Below are positions 1 through 6,287 of a stretch of 6,287 bases of DNA, one piece after another. The position numbers and the translations under genes were made by a program. The stretch's first letter is position 1; every line of letters starts with the position of its first letter. The DNA is from Terriglobales bacterium (GTDB lineage Bacteria; Acidobacteriota; Terriglobia; Terriglobales; Acidobacteriaceae), in contig JAFAWN010000016.1 of NCBI GenBank assembly GCA_019241735.1, forward strand, positions 1-6,287, read 5' to 3'. The notes below the pieces were generated by a model that was not told the DNA's origin, did not search any database, and saw nothing but the letters and a program-made list of their open reading frames with translations.

Positions 1-69
1 GTTTCTCGACCGCACCCAGGGGTGAGATGCCTGCGGCAAGTGCTACGATTTAGTTCTGCCACGATAACT
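1..69. other. Unassigned stretch after yraN
   Basis: These 69 bases follow the yraN stop and run off the window. On the plus strand a frame from base 3 stays open for 16 codons and ends at TAG 51-53, so it could be the tail of a converging gene. On the minus strand a frame from GTG at 62 is open to the edge, without a good SD. Neither can be supported from so short a stretch. Confidence 0.2.
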
Positions 70-519
70 TCAAGTTGCCGGGAACGCATTGACGAACAGC
101 TCGAACTGCGGCTTTCGTGATTGCCCCTCGTAATACACGCTCACCACATCGAAACGCCACTTACATGCTGCGGGCAACAGCCGCAGAAATTCCCGCGCAA
201 TGCCATTCAGAACCCGGCGCTTGTCCTGGTCTACTGCCGCTTCCGCAGGTTTCACATCCCGCGTGGTGCGCGTCTTGACCTCGATGAAGCACAGGACGTT
301 TTCGTTCCATCCGATCAAGTCAATCTCCCCCCGCCGCCTGGCAGACCGGAAATTGCGCGCCACCATCACGTAGCCAAGGTGTCTTAGGTAGAAGTACGCA
401 TCCTCTTCGCCGCGACGGCCAACCTTATGGTGTGCGCGGTCGCTAGGGGCGGGAAAGATCTGGTCTGCAATCCAATCCAAGGCACGAACCGTGATATGGG
501 TAAGCGAGCCGGTGGCCAT
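70..519 (-). CDS. yraN: YraN/UPF0102 family protein, predicted nuclease fold
   Basis: This 149-residue protein matches the YraN (UPF0102) family, small proteins with a PD-(D/E)xK-type nuclease fold whose cellular role is not settled. The core begins with GRRGEEDAYFYLRHLGY (34-50), then ARNFR (54-58), GEIDLIG (64-70), CFIEVKTR (77-84), RFDVV (122-126) and the terminal NAF (144-146). E65, D67, E80 and K82 are the expected metal-site residues and all are present. About 33 residues precede the core, longer than in many homologues. The ATG at 519 is the first ATG after an in-frame TAG (532-534) but has only a weak SD, so a later start cannot be excluded. It lies alone, 440 bp from the aminotransferase, so co-transcription is doubtful given the terminator between them. 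Confidence 0.92.
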   Translation of the reverse strand: MATGSLTHITVRALDWIADQIFPAPSDRAHHKVGRRGEEDAYFYLRHLGYVMVARNFRSARRRGEIDLIGWNENVLCFIEVKTRTTRDVKPAEAAVDQDKRRVLNGIAREFLRLLPAACKWRFDVVSVYYEGQSRKPQFELFVNAFPAT

Positions 520-556
520 TCCACTTTCAGCCTAGCGAAATACCTGCGCGGAAGAA

Positions 557-570
557 GTGACCGCGGTCAC
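557..570. promoter_or_regulatory. 14-bp perfect palindrome upstream of yraN
   Basis: GTGACCGCGGTCAC is a perfect palindrome centred about 44 bases upstream of the yraN ATG. Its symmetry and place resemble a homodimer-type operator. I could not find a convincing -35/-10 pair next to it, and I do not recognise it as a named regulator's site. Confidence 0.35.
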
Positions 571-610
571 AAAACGTGCACAGCGGCGAGGGTGGAATCG
601 GGGGGAGGGC

Positions 611-667
611 TGGTTGCGAAAGTGAACAGAGTCTCTCGACCGCGTACTCATGCTTCTTTCGCAACCA
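611..667. repeat. 12-bp perfect inverted repeat with 33-base loop
   Basis: TGGTTGCGAAAG (611-622) and CTTTCGCAACCA (656-667) are perfect reverse complements. On the minus strand the loop contains GUC-GAGA-GAC (640-631), a short helix capped by a GNRA tetraloop. There is no U-run after it on either strand, so it is not an intrinsic terminator. It could be a structured RNA in the yraN leader, a REP-like element or a protein-binding site. No second copy exists in the window. Confidence 0.7.
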
Positions 668-707
668 AAACTTCGCTTAGGGAGCTACCTGTAGCATTGG
701 GCGCCCC

Positions 708-850
708 AGAAAAATGCGCCAGGCTCAGGGAGACGGAGGGAACCTGGCGCTTAGTTACAATCCCTCCCACTTGAATGCCCCGCCGCGACTGGAACTTTAA
801 ATCTTCCCGGCGGCGCCACCGGACGGGGAAGGGCTGGCAACGGCGGCGCA
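708..850 (-). ncRNA. Candidate small RNA ending at the terminator
   Basis: A modest promoter-like pair, TTGCAA (884-879) and TAAAGT (862-857) with 16-base spacing, would start an RNA near 850 that ends at the terminator U-run, about 140 bases long. Its terminator loop contains CCCUCC and CUCCC, complementary to Shine-Dalgarno sequences, as in known anti-SD-loop small RNAs. GGAGGGA (767-761) can also pair with that loop (741-735). The promoter would lie within or after the start of the alternative 41-codon frame, so the two readings compete. The 5' end is a guess. Confidence 0.25.
710..750 (-). terminator. Intrinsic terminator with pyrimidine-rich loop
   Basis: On the minus strand GCGCCAGG (750-743) pairs perfectly with CCTGGCGC (723-716). 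Three further pairs (UUC with GAG, one G-U) make an 11-bp stem with a 13-base loop. The 3' arm is followed by A and five U residues (714-710). This would end transcripts from the aminotransferase, about 210 bases past its stop, or end a separate small RNA. On the plus strand no U-run follows, so it acts in one direction. Confidence 0.7.
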
Positions 851-876
851 AGACGTACTTTACACTCAACCTCCAT
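751..876 (-). CDS. Possible small protein of 41 residues, proline-rich
   Basis: An ATG at 876 opens a 41-codon frame ending with TAA at 753-751, directly abutting the terminator stem that starts at 750. GGAG lies 10 bases upstream of the ATG and an in-frame TAA lies seven codons before it. The peptide begins MEVECKVRLAPPLPALPRP and ends GRDCN; it has a proline-rich middle, no membrane segment and no motif I recognise. Codon choice is not clearly like the neighbours. A frame this short is expected by chance in GC-rich DNA; only its exact fit to the terminator argues for it. The same stretch might instead be a non-coding RNA. Confidence 0.2.
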   Translation of the reverse strand: MEVECKVRLAPPLPALPRPVAPPGRFKVPVAAGHSSGRDCN

Positions 877-916
877 CTTTGCAACGCTCCACGTGGCTTA
901 GGCAAAGGGAAGTGGA

Positions 917-964
917 TTTTCCAGCTACGCTAATCGGATTAGTTAGCGCCGTTTTCCAGCTACG
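917..964. repeat. 13-bp direct repeat flanking a small hairpin
   Basis: TTTTCCAGCTACG occurs at 917-929 and again at 952-964. The second copy covers the stop codon of the aminotransferase. Between them are two mutually exclusive hairpins: CGCTAA/TTAGCG (928-933 with 943-948) and CTAATC-G-GATTAG (930-942). There is no U-run, so this is not a typical terminator. It looks like a local duplication. Confidence 0.6.
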
Positions 965-2309
965 ATCCGGCTTTCGAAATGCATTCCTCGAGCACATCTA
1001 TGGCGATATCTGCGTCCTCGATGGTTACGATAAGTGGTGGGGCGATGCGGACAGTGCTGGGGCCGCATCCTAGGAAAAGCACTCCGCGCTCAAACGCCAG
1101 CTCGACCACACGATCGCGTTCCGCGGCTGCGTATTCTTTCGTTTTCTTGTCTTTTACCAGCTCTACCCCAACCATCAGGCCACGCCCGCGGACATCCCCG
1201 ACCAGTTTGTGCTTGCCTGGCCAACCCGCCATTCGTTTTAGCATGTGGGTGCCGACTTTGGTGGCGTTCTCCATCAGGCCTTCGTTTTCAATTACGTCGA
1301 GCGTTGCCAGCGCAGCCGCAATACATACAGGGTTGCCGCCGAAAGTTGACGCGTGCGATCCCGGCACCCAATCCATAATCTCGGCCTTGCTCATGGTGAC
1401 GCCAAGCGGCATGCCGGAAGCAATACCTTTTGCCATGCAAACGATATCCGGTTGCACGCCAGTATGTTCCACCGCCCACCATTTGCCGGTGCGGCCCGCG
1501 CCACTTTGCACTTCATCCGCCACCAGCAGGATGCCGTGGCGGTCGCAAATTTGCCGGAGTTCCTGCATGAAGGAAGTCGGCGCAACCACGTAACCGCCCT
1601 CACCCTGTACGGGCTCGACGAAAATGGCTGCAACTTCCTCGGGCGGCAATATGGTTTTGAACAGCTTGTCTTCGATGAACCGGGCGCAGCCGGTGGCAAA
1701 CGCTTCGGCATCCTGCGCACCGCCTTCGCAGCCTCTATAGACGTCGGGATAGCGCACGTGAGTAACGCCCGGCACCGGCGGGCCGAAGCGGCGTTTCTGT
1801 TGCGGCTTGGAACCAGTCAGGGACAGCGATCCCATGGTGCGCCCGTGAAACGCGCCGAAAAACGCAATCACGTTCTGCCGCCGGGTGTGGTACCGCGCCA
1901 GCTTTAGCGCAGCCTCAACAGCTTCAGTTCCCGAATTGCCGTAATAAATTTTATGGGGACCCGGCATGGGCGCGATATCGGACAGCCTCTTAGCCAGCGT
2001 CACCATGTTTTCGTAGTAGAAATCTGTCCCCGACATGTGGATCAGCTCGCCGGCCTGTTTCTGGATGGCGACGACCACCTTGGGATGGCAATGGCCGGTC
2101 GAGGTGACCGCGATTCCGGCCGAAAAGTCGAGGAACTCGTTTCCGTCCACGTCGGTAATAACCATGCCGCGGCCAGTCTTCGCGACGAGTGGATAGGAGC
2201 GCGTATAGGACGGAGAAATATATTCAACGTCGCCATCGAGAATTTGAGTTGCATTTGGTCCCGGGAGCGCGGTCTTAATTGCCGGCCCGGAAATAGCCTT
2301 GATATTCAT
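960..2309 (-). CDS. Class-III PLP-dependent aminotransferase (acetylornithine/4-aminobutyrate type)
   Basis: This 449-residue protein is a complete fold-type I, class-III aminotransferase, a family that moves an omega- or alpha-amino group to 2-oxoglutarate using PLP. Visible features are the N-terminal SPSYTRSYPLV (32-42) and DGNEFLDFSAGIAV (55-68), phosphate-binding GNSGTE (124-129), GAFHGRT (152-158), VEPVQGEGG (231-239), the PLP-nitrogen aspartate in VADEVQSG (D265), the Schiff-base lysine in MAKGIASGMPLG (K294), STFGGNP (321-327) and the substrate-carboxylate arginine in RIAPPL (R421). The start ATG has a near-consensus SD. The N-terminal block and the LGCG segment near the C-terminus recall the GabT/ornithine-aminotransferase/broad-substrate clade more than biosynthetic ArgD. 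No gab or arg gene lies nearby, so the substrate cannot be fixed from this window. Confidence 0.92.
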   Translation of the reverse strand: MNIKAISGPAIKTALPGPNATQILDGDVEYISPSYTRSYPLVAKTGRGMVITDVDGNEFLDFSAGIAVTSTGHCHPKVVVAIQKQAGELIHMSGTDFYYENMVTLAKRLSDIAPMPGPHKIYYGNSGTEAVEAALKLARYHTRRQNVIAFFGAFHGRTMGSLSLTGSKPQQKRRFGPPVPGVTHVRYPDVYRGCEGGAQDAEAFATGCARFIEDKLFKTILPPEEVAAIFVEPVQGEGGYVVAPTSFMQELRQICDRHGILLVADEVQSGAGRTGKWWAVEHTGVQPDIVCMAKGIASGMPLGVTMSKAEIMDWVPGSHASTFGGNPVCIAAALATLDVIENEGLMENATKVGTHMLKRMAGWPGKHKLVGDVRGRGLMVGVELVKDKKTKEYAAAERDRVVELAFERGVLFLGCGPSTVRIAPPLIVTIEDADIAIDVLEECISKAGS

Positions 2310-2312
2310 AGC

Positions 2313-2379
2313 GGTCCTCCGTAAGAAAAAGTTCGGTCGTTGGGTTTAGGTACAGACCTACTAACGGGCAAGGAGGACC
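2313..2379 (-). promoter_or_regulatory. Candidate RNA leader that can sequester the aminotransferase SD
   Basis: Read as RNA on the minus strand, GGUCCUCC (2379-2372) is perfectly complementary to GGAGGACC (2320-2313), which contains the Shine-Dalgarno of the aminotransferase. Between the arms, two more helices nest: CGUU/AACG (2366-2363 with 2341-2338) and UAGGU/ACCUA (2360-2356 with 2351-2347, 4-base loop). The closing helix has 8 Watson-Crick pairs, six of them G-C, so the SD would be hidden when folded. The inner 50 bases match no riboswitch class I can recall. Pairing is seen directly; a regulatory role is inferred. Confidence 0.45.
2315..2320 (-). promoter_or_regulatory. Ribosome binding site of the aminotransferase
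   Basis: GGAGGA on the minus strand ends 5 bases before the ATG at 2309. It is a near-consensus SD and supports that start. The same bases form the 3' arm of the leader hairpin. Confidence 0.85.
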
Positions 2380-2383
2380 AGAA

Positions 2384-2445
2384 TTAATCGCTGCCGAAAA
2401 GGCTGGGGCGCGCTTGGGACGGCATTACCGCCGGCGAATTGTCAT
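2384..2445 (-). other. Two tiny overlapping upstream reading frames in the aminotransferase leader
   Basis: The minus strand has ATG at 2445 encoding MTIRRR and ending TAA at 2425, then an ATG overlapping that stop by one base (TAATG) and encoding MPSQARPSLFGSD to TAA at 2384. The first has three consecutive Arg codons (CGC CGG CGG). The second ends 4 bases before the anti-SD segment at 2379. Neither has a strong SD, and frames this short arise easily by chance. Translation is unproven. Confidence 0.2.
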
Positions 2446-2476
2446 GTTTTGCAAGCACGGGATACGTCCTGCAAGG

Positions 2477-2482
2477 ATTATA
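2477..2482 (-). promoter_or_regulatory. Possible -10 box (TATAAT) upstream of the aminotransferase
   Basis: A perfect TATAAT lies on the minus strand in the 290-bp gap between ftsH and the aminotransferase. It would put the transcript start near 2470 and give a leader of about 160 bases. No good -35 hexamer is found 15-19 bases upstream and no extended -10 TG is present, so the call rests on the -10 match and its position. Confidence 0.4.
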
Positions 2483-2576
2483 GCGTTATAAGCCGCTAAC
2501 CGCCACATAGAAGCGCAGGAAAGGGATGATTCCAGGCGCTGCGACGCGCTCGCAACGCGATTTAACAGGCTACGAG

Positions 2577-2598
2577 GAAACGAAGTCAGAATCTTCGC
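2577..2598 (-). terminator. Weak hairpin after the ftsH stop
   Basis: Just past the ftsH TAA, the minus strand has CGAAG (2597-2593), a 7-base loop, then CTTCG (2585-2581), extendable by one G-U pair and followed by UUUCC. The stem is short and the U-run weak, so this is at best a modest terminator between ftsH and the aminotransferase unit. Confidence 0.3.
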
Positions 2599-2599
2599 T

Positions 2600-4507
<1,908 letters not shown>

Positions 4508-4654
4508 CTAAAGCTCCTGAAAAACTTTGAGGCTAGAGCCTGACTATCTCAATTAGATGCGCCGCATCCCGTTTGGATAGGAGAAATCGCTTATCCCGCC
4601 AAATATCTATTCTAATCGTTCTGGGGGAAAAAAGGATGGACTTGCCGCAAGCAC
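4508..4654 (-). promoter_or_regulatory. hpt-ftsH intergenic region with two dyads, probable ftsH control region
   Basis: This 147-bp gap lies between the hpt-like stop and the ftsH start. It holds two compact dyads: GATGCG-C-CGCATC (4556-4568, perfect) and AGGCT-AG-AGCCT (4530-4541), the latter 22 bases upstream of the ftsH start codon. An AT-rich patch (about 4600-4620) could contain a -10 element, but I could not find a convincing -35/-10 pair. Dyads of this size occur by chance, so operator function is only a suggestion. A separate ftsH promoter here is plausible, because ftsH is commonly regulated independently of its neighbours. Confidence 0.35.
4514..4518 (-). promoter_or_regulatory. 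Ribosome binding site of ftsH
   Basis: On the minus strand AGGAG lies 6 bases upstream of the GTG at 4507. Because an in-frame TAG (4508-4510) directly precedes that GTG, the reading frame cannot extend further and this site fixes the non-ATG start. Confidence 0.85.
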
Positions 4655-4669
4655 TTAAGTCACAAGTGC
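4628..4669 (-). terminator. Weak hairpin pair plus U-run at the end of hpt (possible attenuator)
   Basis: Two overlapping hairpins cover the hpt stop on the minus strand. One pairs 4664-4669 with 4651-4656 (GCACTT/AAGTGC, 7-base loop). The other pairs 4657-4661 with 4639-4643 (GACTT/AAGTC) and ends 5 bases before six U residues (4633-4628). They share bases, so they cannot form together. The stems are short, and I would not call this a confident terminator; it may only weaken read-through into ftsH. Confidence 0.25.
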
Positions 4670-5221
4670 CGCATGGGCCGCGGCCACTTCCACGGCCAGG
4701 TACGGCAGGTTCCGGTGGGTCTGTTCCGGCGATCCCAAACCGTACCCCATTACAAATGCATCGTCGATCAGGAAGCCAAAGTAGTCTGGCTGCAACTGCA
4801 CCCGTCTCGCCGACTGACGGTCGAGTAGCGTAGCCAGTTTTACTGACGCCGCCCCACGCTCCCGTAAATCATTCATCAGGAATTCAGTGGTGACGCCGGA
4901 GTGGACCAATCCCTCGACCAGCAGCAGATGCTGCCCGCGGATGTCCGGTTCGTGACTGAAAAAGATTTCCATCGTATTGCTGCGGCCGGCGTCCTGCTGC
5001 CTGCTATACCGGGGCTTAATGAACTGACACACCACCGGAACATCCAGCGCGCGCACCAGATCGGCCATAAATACAAACCCATTTTCGAGCACCGCGAGAA
5101 TGTGGACCGTGCGCCCATGATAGTGGTCAGAGATCTGCCGCGCCATTTCCCGGACCCGCTTCTCAATCTGCTCCGCCGGGACCACGACGCGAAGTTTCGC
5201 TCCGTTTTGCTTTTCATTCAT
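4655..5221 (-). CDS. hpt: Hypoxanthine phosphoribosyltransferase-like protein with degenerate active site
   Basis: This 188-residue protein has the length and layout of bacterial HPRT, which joins hypoxanthine or guanine to PRPP in purine salvage. Family signatures are visible: a hydrophobic strand then FVFMADLVRALDVPV (49-63), DIRG before the PRPP-loop strand (93-96), PDYFGFLI (145-152), DDAFVMGYGL (153-162) and RNLPYL (170-175). The key residues are changed, however. The LKG loop reads LEN (45-47); the PRPP motif, usually VEDIxDSG, reads VEGLVHSG (102-109), losing both aspartates; LLDK reads LLDR (132-135); YGLD reads YGLG (160-163); and the SYG-type flexible loop is not recognisable. The ATG overlaps the tilS stop (ATGAATGA) and the SD is weak, which suggests translational coupling. 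The reading frame is intact, so it is not an obvious pseudogene. Family assignment is firm, but catalytic activity is doubtful and a regulatory or structural role is possible. Confidence 0.85.
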   Translation of the reverse strand: MNEKQNGAKLRVVVPAEQIEKRVREMARQISDHYHGRTVHILAVLENGFVFMADLVRALDVPVVCQFIKPRYSRQQDAGRSNTMEIFFSHEPDIRGQHLLLVEGLVHSGVTTEFLMNDLRERGAASVKLATLLDRQSARRVQLQPDYFGFLIDDAFVMGYGLGSPEQTHRNLPYLAVEVAAAHAALVT

Positions 5222-6287
5222 ACGGCATCTCGCTCATCGGGCTTTCACGTATCAGTAGGGCCTTCGCACCTTCACGCGACATACATTGCTGCGGCACCGG
5301 AAAACCACGCATCCATATGATCTGGTCTCCGCTGGTCACGACAGGCCAAAGTTTTCTTTCCCTTCCAGCTAGGTGCCGGTCCTGCAACAACTCTTTGACT
5401 TTCGTGGATGATTTGGTGTGCGCGGGCCAAAAGCGGTCCCCTGGCCGCCAGTTCCGCACTACCAGCTCTGTGCCGAGATGGGTCGCATCGAGCAATTGCT
5501 CGCGATTATAACCCGCACCCGACCTGGCTTCAGTTGGCAAAATCAGTACTGCCTCAAAATAAGCCGAAGCCTCCGGGACTTCGATATGCCCCGGTACTGG
5601 CAGCCTATAACTGTAATCCCGGCCCGTCAGTTCAGCGGGTCTTGGTACTTCAAAGCGCAATTCGCTTTTATCGCGAATTACCCTGCGGCCCTGTGGTAAC
5701 TCGAGAGACTTTGCCGGCGTTGCCTCGGTCGTAACAGTTTCAGCGGAAGTCATTTCGAGGATCTCTTCCCCTTGCCGGAACGACAGCCTTAATCCGAGCG
5801 ACTCCGCCGCACGGCGCACTATTCGCCGTTGCAGCGCTATAGCCAATGGCTTGAGGCTAGCCAGGTTCAGGACAGCGTTTTGCCGGTTCCAAAGCTGAGG
5901 CATCAGACGGGAAACTTCGCCAGCCCAATACTCTTCCTCGGCCCGCGCTATTTCCGCAGTGTCGGCGAGCGATTGGCGCGCACCCCGGTTCAGATTCCGC
6001 TCCAGACGTGGCAGGATCCCGTGACGAACCCGGTTCCTAGCATGCCGCAGATCACGATTGCTGCTGTCCTCCCGCCATTCTTGCCGCAGTTCTGCCAGAT
6101 ATCCTTCCAACTCCGAACGTGTGGCCTGTAAAAGCGGCCGGACAATCGACTTTTTCGGTGGCCTGCAGTCGGCAACGTTTGCCGGCATAAGATCGTTATC
6201 TTCAACTGCCAGCCGCGGATAAATTCCAGCAAGTCCGCGACTGCCCGCCCCTCTGACCACCCTCATCAGAACAGTTTCCGCTTGATC
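5214..6287 (-). CDS. tilS: tRNA(Ile)-lysidine synthase TilS, 5' end cut by window edge
   Basis: TilS uses ATP to attach lysine to C34 of the CAU-anticodon tRNA-Ile, changing its reading from AUG to AUA; it is a cytosolic, normally essential enzyme. The visible 357 residues begin inside the catalytic domain with DQAETVLMRVVRGAGSRGL, the conserved block after the PP-loop; the ATP-binding SGGxDS loop and the start codon lie outside the window. Next come RPLL (fragment residues 50-53), EDSSN (73-77) and RNRVRHGILP (84-93), all typical of the family. The C-terminal TilS domain shows RNWRPGDRFWP (278-288), the KVKELLQD helix (296-303) and ERKLWPVV (310-317). The frame is open to the window edge. 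The TGA stop overlaps the start of the hpt-like gene by 8 bases, so the two are probably translated as a pair. No broken motif is seen in the visible part. Confidence 0.95.
   Translation of the reverse strand, partial: DQAETVLMRVVRGAGSRGLAGIYPRLAVEDNDLMPANVADCRPPKKSIVRPLLQATRSELEGYLAELRQEWREDSSNRDLRHARNRVRHGILPRLERNLNRGARQSLADTAEIARAEEEYWAGEVSRLMPQLWNRQNAVLNLASLKPLAIALQRRIVRRAAESLGLRLSFRQGEEILEMTSAETVTTEATPAKSLELPQGRRVIRDKSELRFEVPRPAELTGRDYSYRLPVPGHIEVPEASAYFEAVLILPTEARSGAGYNREQLLDATHLGTELVVRNWRPGDRFWPAHTKSSTKVKELLQDRHLAGRERKLWPVVTSGDQIIWMRGFPVPQQCMSREGAKALLIRESPMSEMPYE

Larger units (their letters stand above)
520..959. other. 440-bp gap between aminotransferase and yraN
   Basis: No long reading frame here is convincing. 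The gap holds, right to left, the direct repeat and hairpin (917-964), a candidate small frame or small RNA, the terminator (710-750), the 12-bp inverted repeat (611-667) and the palindrome (557-570). It is too rich in structure to be simple spacer, but no known RNA family or tRNA is recognisable. Confidence 0.6.

Noticed and set aside
1..649. Shared CTCGACCGC near base 6 and base 635 as a repeat
   Set aside because: A 9-base match is expected by chance in a window of this size, and the flanks do not match.
427..774. 115-residue plus-strand frame spanning the yraN 5' end and the gap
   Set aside because: It crosses yraN antisense, the palindrome, the inverted repeat and the terminator, and shows no protein family signature.
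857..884. TTGCAA/TAAAGT as a firm sigma-70 promoter
   Set aside because: Each hexamer matches only four of six consensus positions and the spacing is 16, so it is used only as weak support for the small-RNA idea and not listed as a promoter.
648..905. 85-residue minus-strand frame in the aminotransferase-yraN gap
   Set aside because: It starts at TTG without a fitting SD, reads straight through the strong terminator hairpin and its U-run, and has arginine-rich low-information sequence typical of a GC-rich non-coding frame.
979..1593. 204-residue plus-strand frame opposite the aminotransferase
   Set aside because: It lies wholly inside the well-supported aminotransferase gene and its serine/proline-rich product shows no family motif, as expected for an antisense shadow.
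4655..5221. Calling the hpt-like gene a pseudogene
   Set aside because: The frame is full length with no internal stop or frameshift, and non-catalytic family motifs are preserved, so loss of activity without loss of the gene fits better.

Overview
All five recognisable genes in this window lie on the minus strand, so they read from the right edge to the left: tilS (5' end cut by the window edge), an hpt-like phosphoribosyltransferase gene, ftsH, a class-III PLP aminotransferase gene, and yraN. Together they look like ordinary bacterial chromosome: tRNA modification, purine salvage or regulation, membrane proteolysis, amino-acid metabolism, and a nuclease-fold protein of unknown role. The moderately high GC, the tilS-hpt-ftsH order, the proline-rich FtsH tail and the protein style suggest an Acidobacteriota-like organism. 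That is an inference from recall, not a database result.

Right block (2600-6287). TilS makes lysidine in tRNA-Ile. Its TGA overlaps the ATG of the hpt-like gene by 8 bases (ATGAATGA), so the two are probably co-translated. A 147-bp gap holding two small dyads separates hpt from ftsH, which starts at GTG behind a good AGGAG. The hpt product has the family's length and fold signatures but has lost nearly every residue needed for catalysis. In Bacillus subtilis a TilS-HprT complex is reported to activate ftsH transcription, so this protein may be kept for a regulatory job.

Middle block (960-2599). The aminotransferase has all expected PLP and substrate residues. Its 290-bp upstream gap looks like a regulatory leader: a TATAAT box, two tiny overlapping upstream reading frames, and an 8-base segment perfectly complementary to the Shine-Dalgarno sequence.

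Left block (1-959). A 440-bp gap between the aminotransferase and yraN has no convincing long gene but much structure: a 13-bp direct repeat flanking a hairpin, a strong terminator with a pyrimidine-rich anti-SD-like loop and a possible pseudoknot, a 12-bp perfect inverted repeat, and a 14-bp palindrome just upstream of yraN. YraN is complete. The last 69 bases cannot be assigned.

I saw no mobile element, CRISPR array, tRNA or rRNA. The best leads are the apparently catalytically dead HPRT-like protein in the tilS-ftsH cluster and the two RNA-like elements in the gaps.
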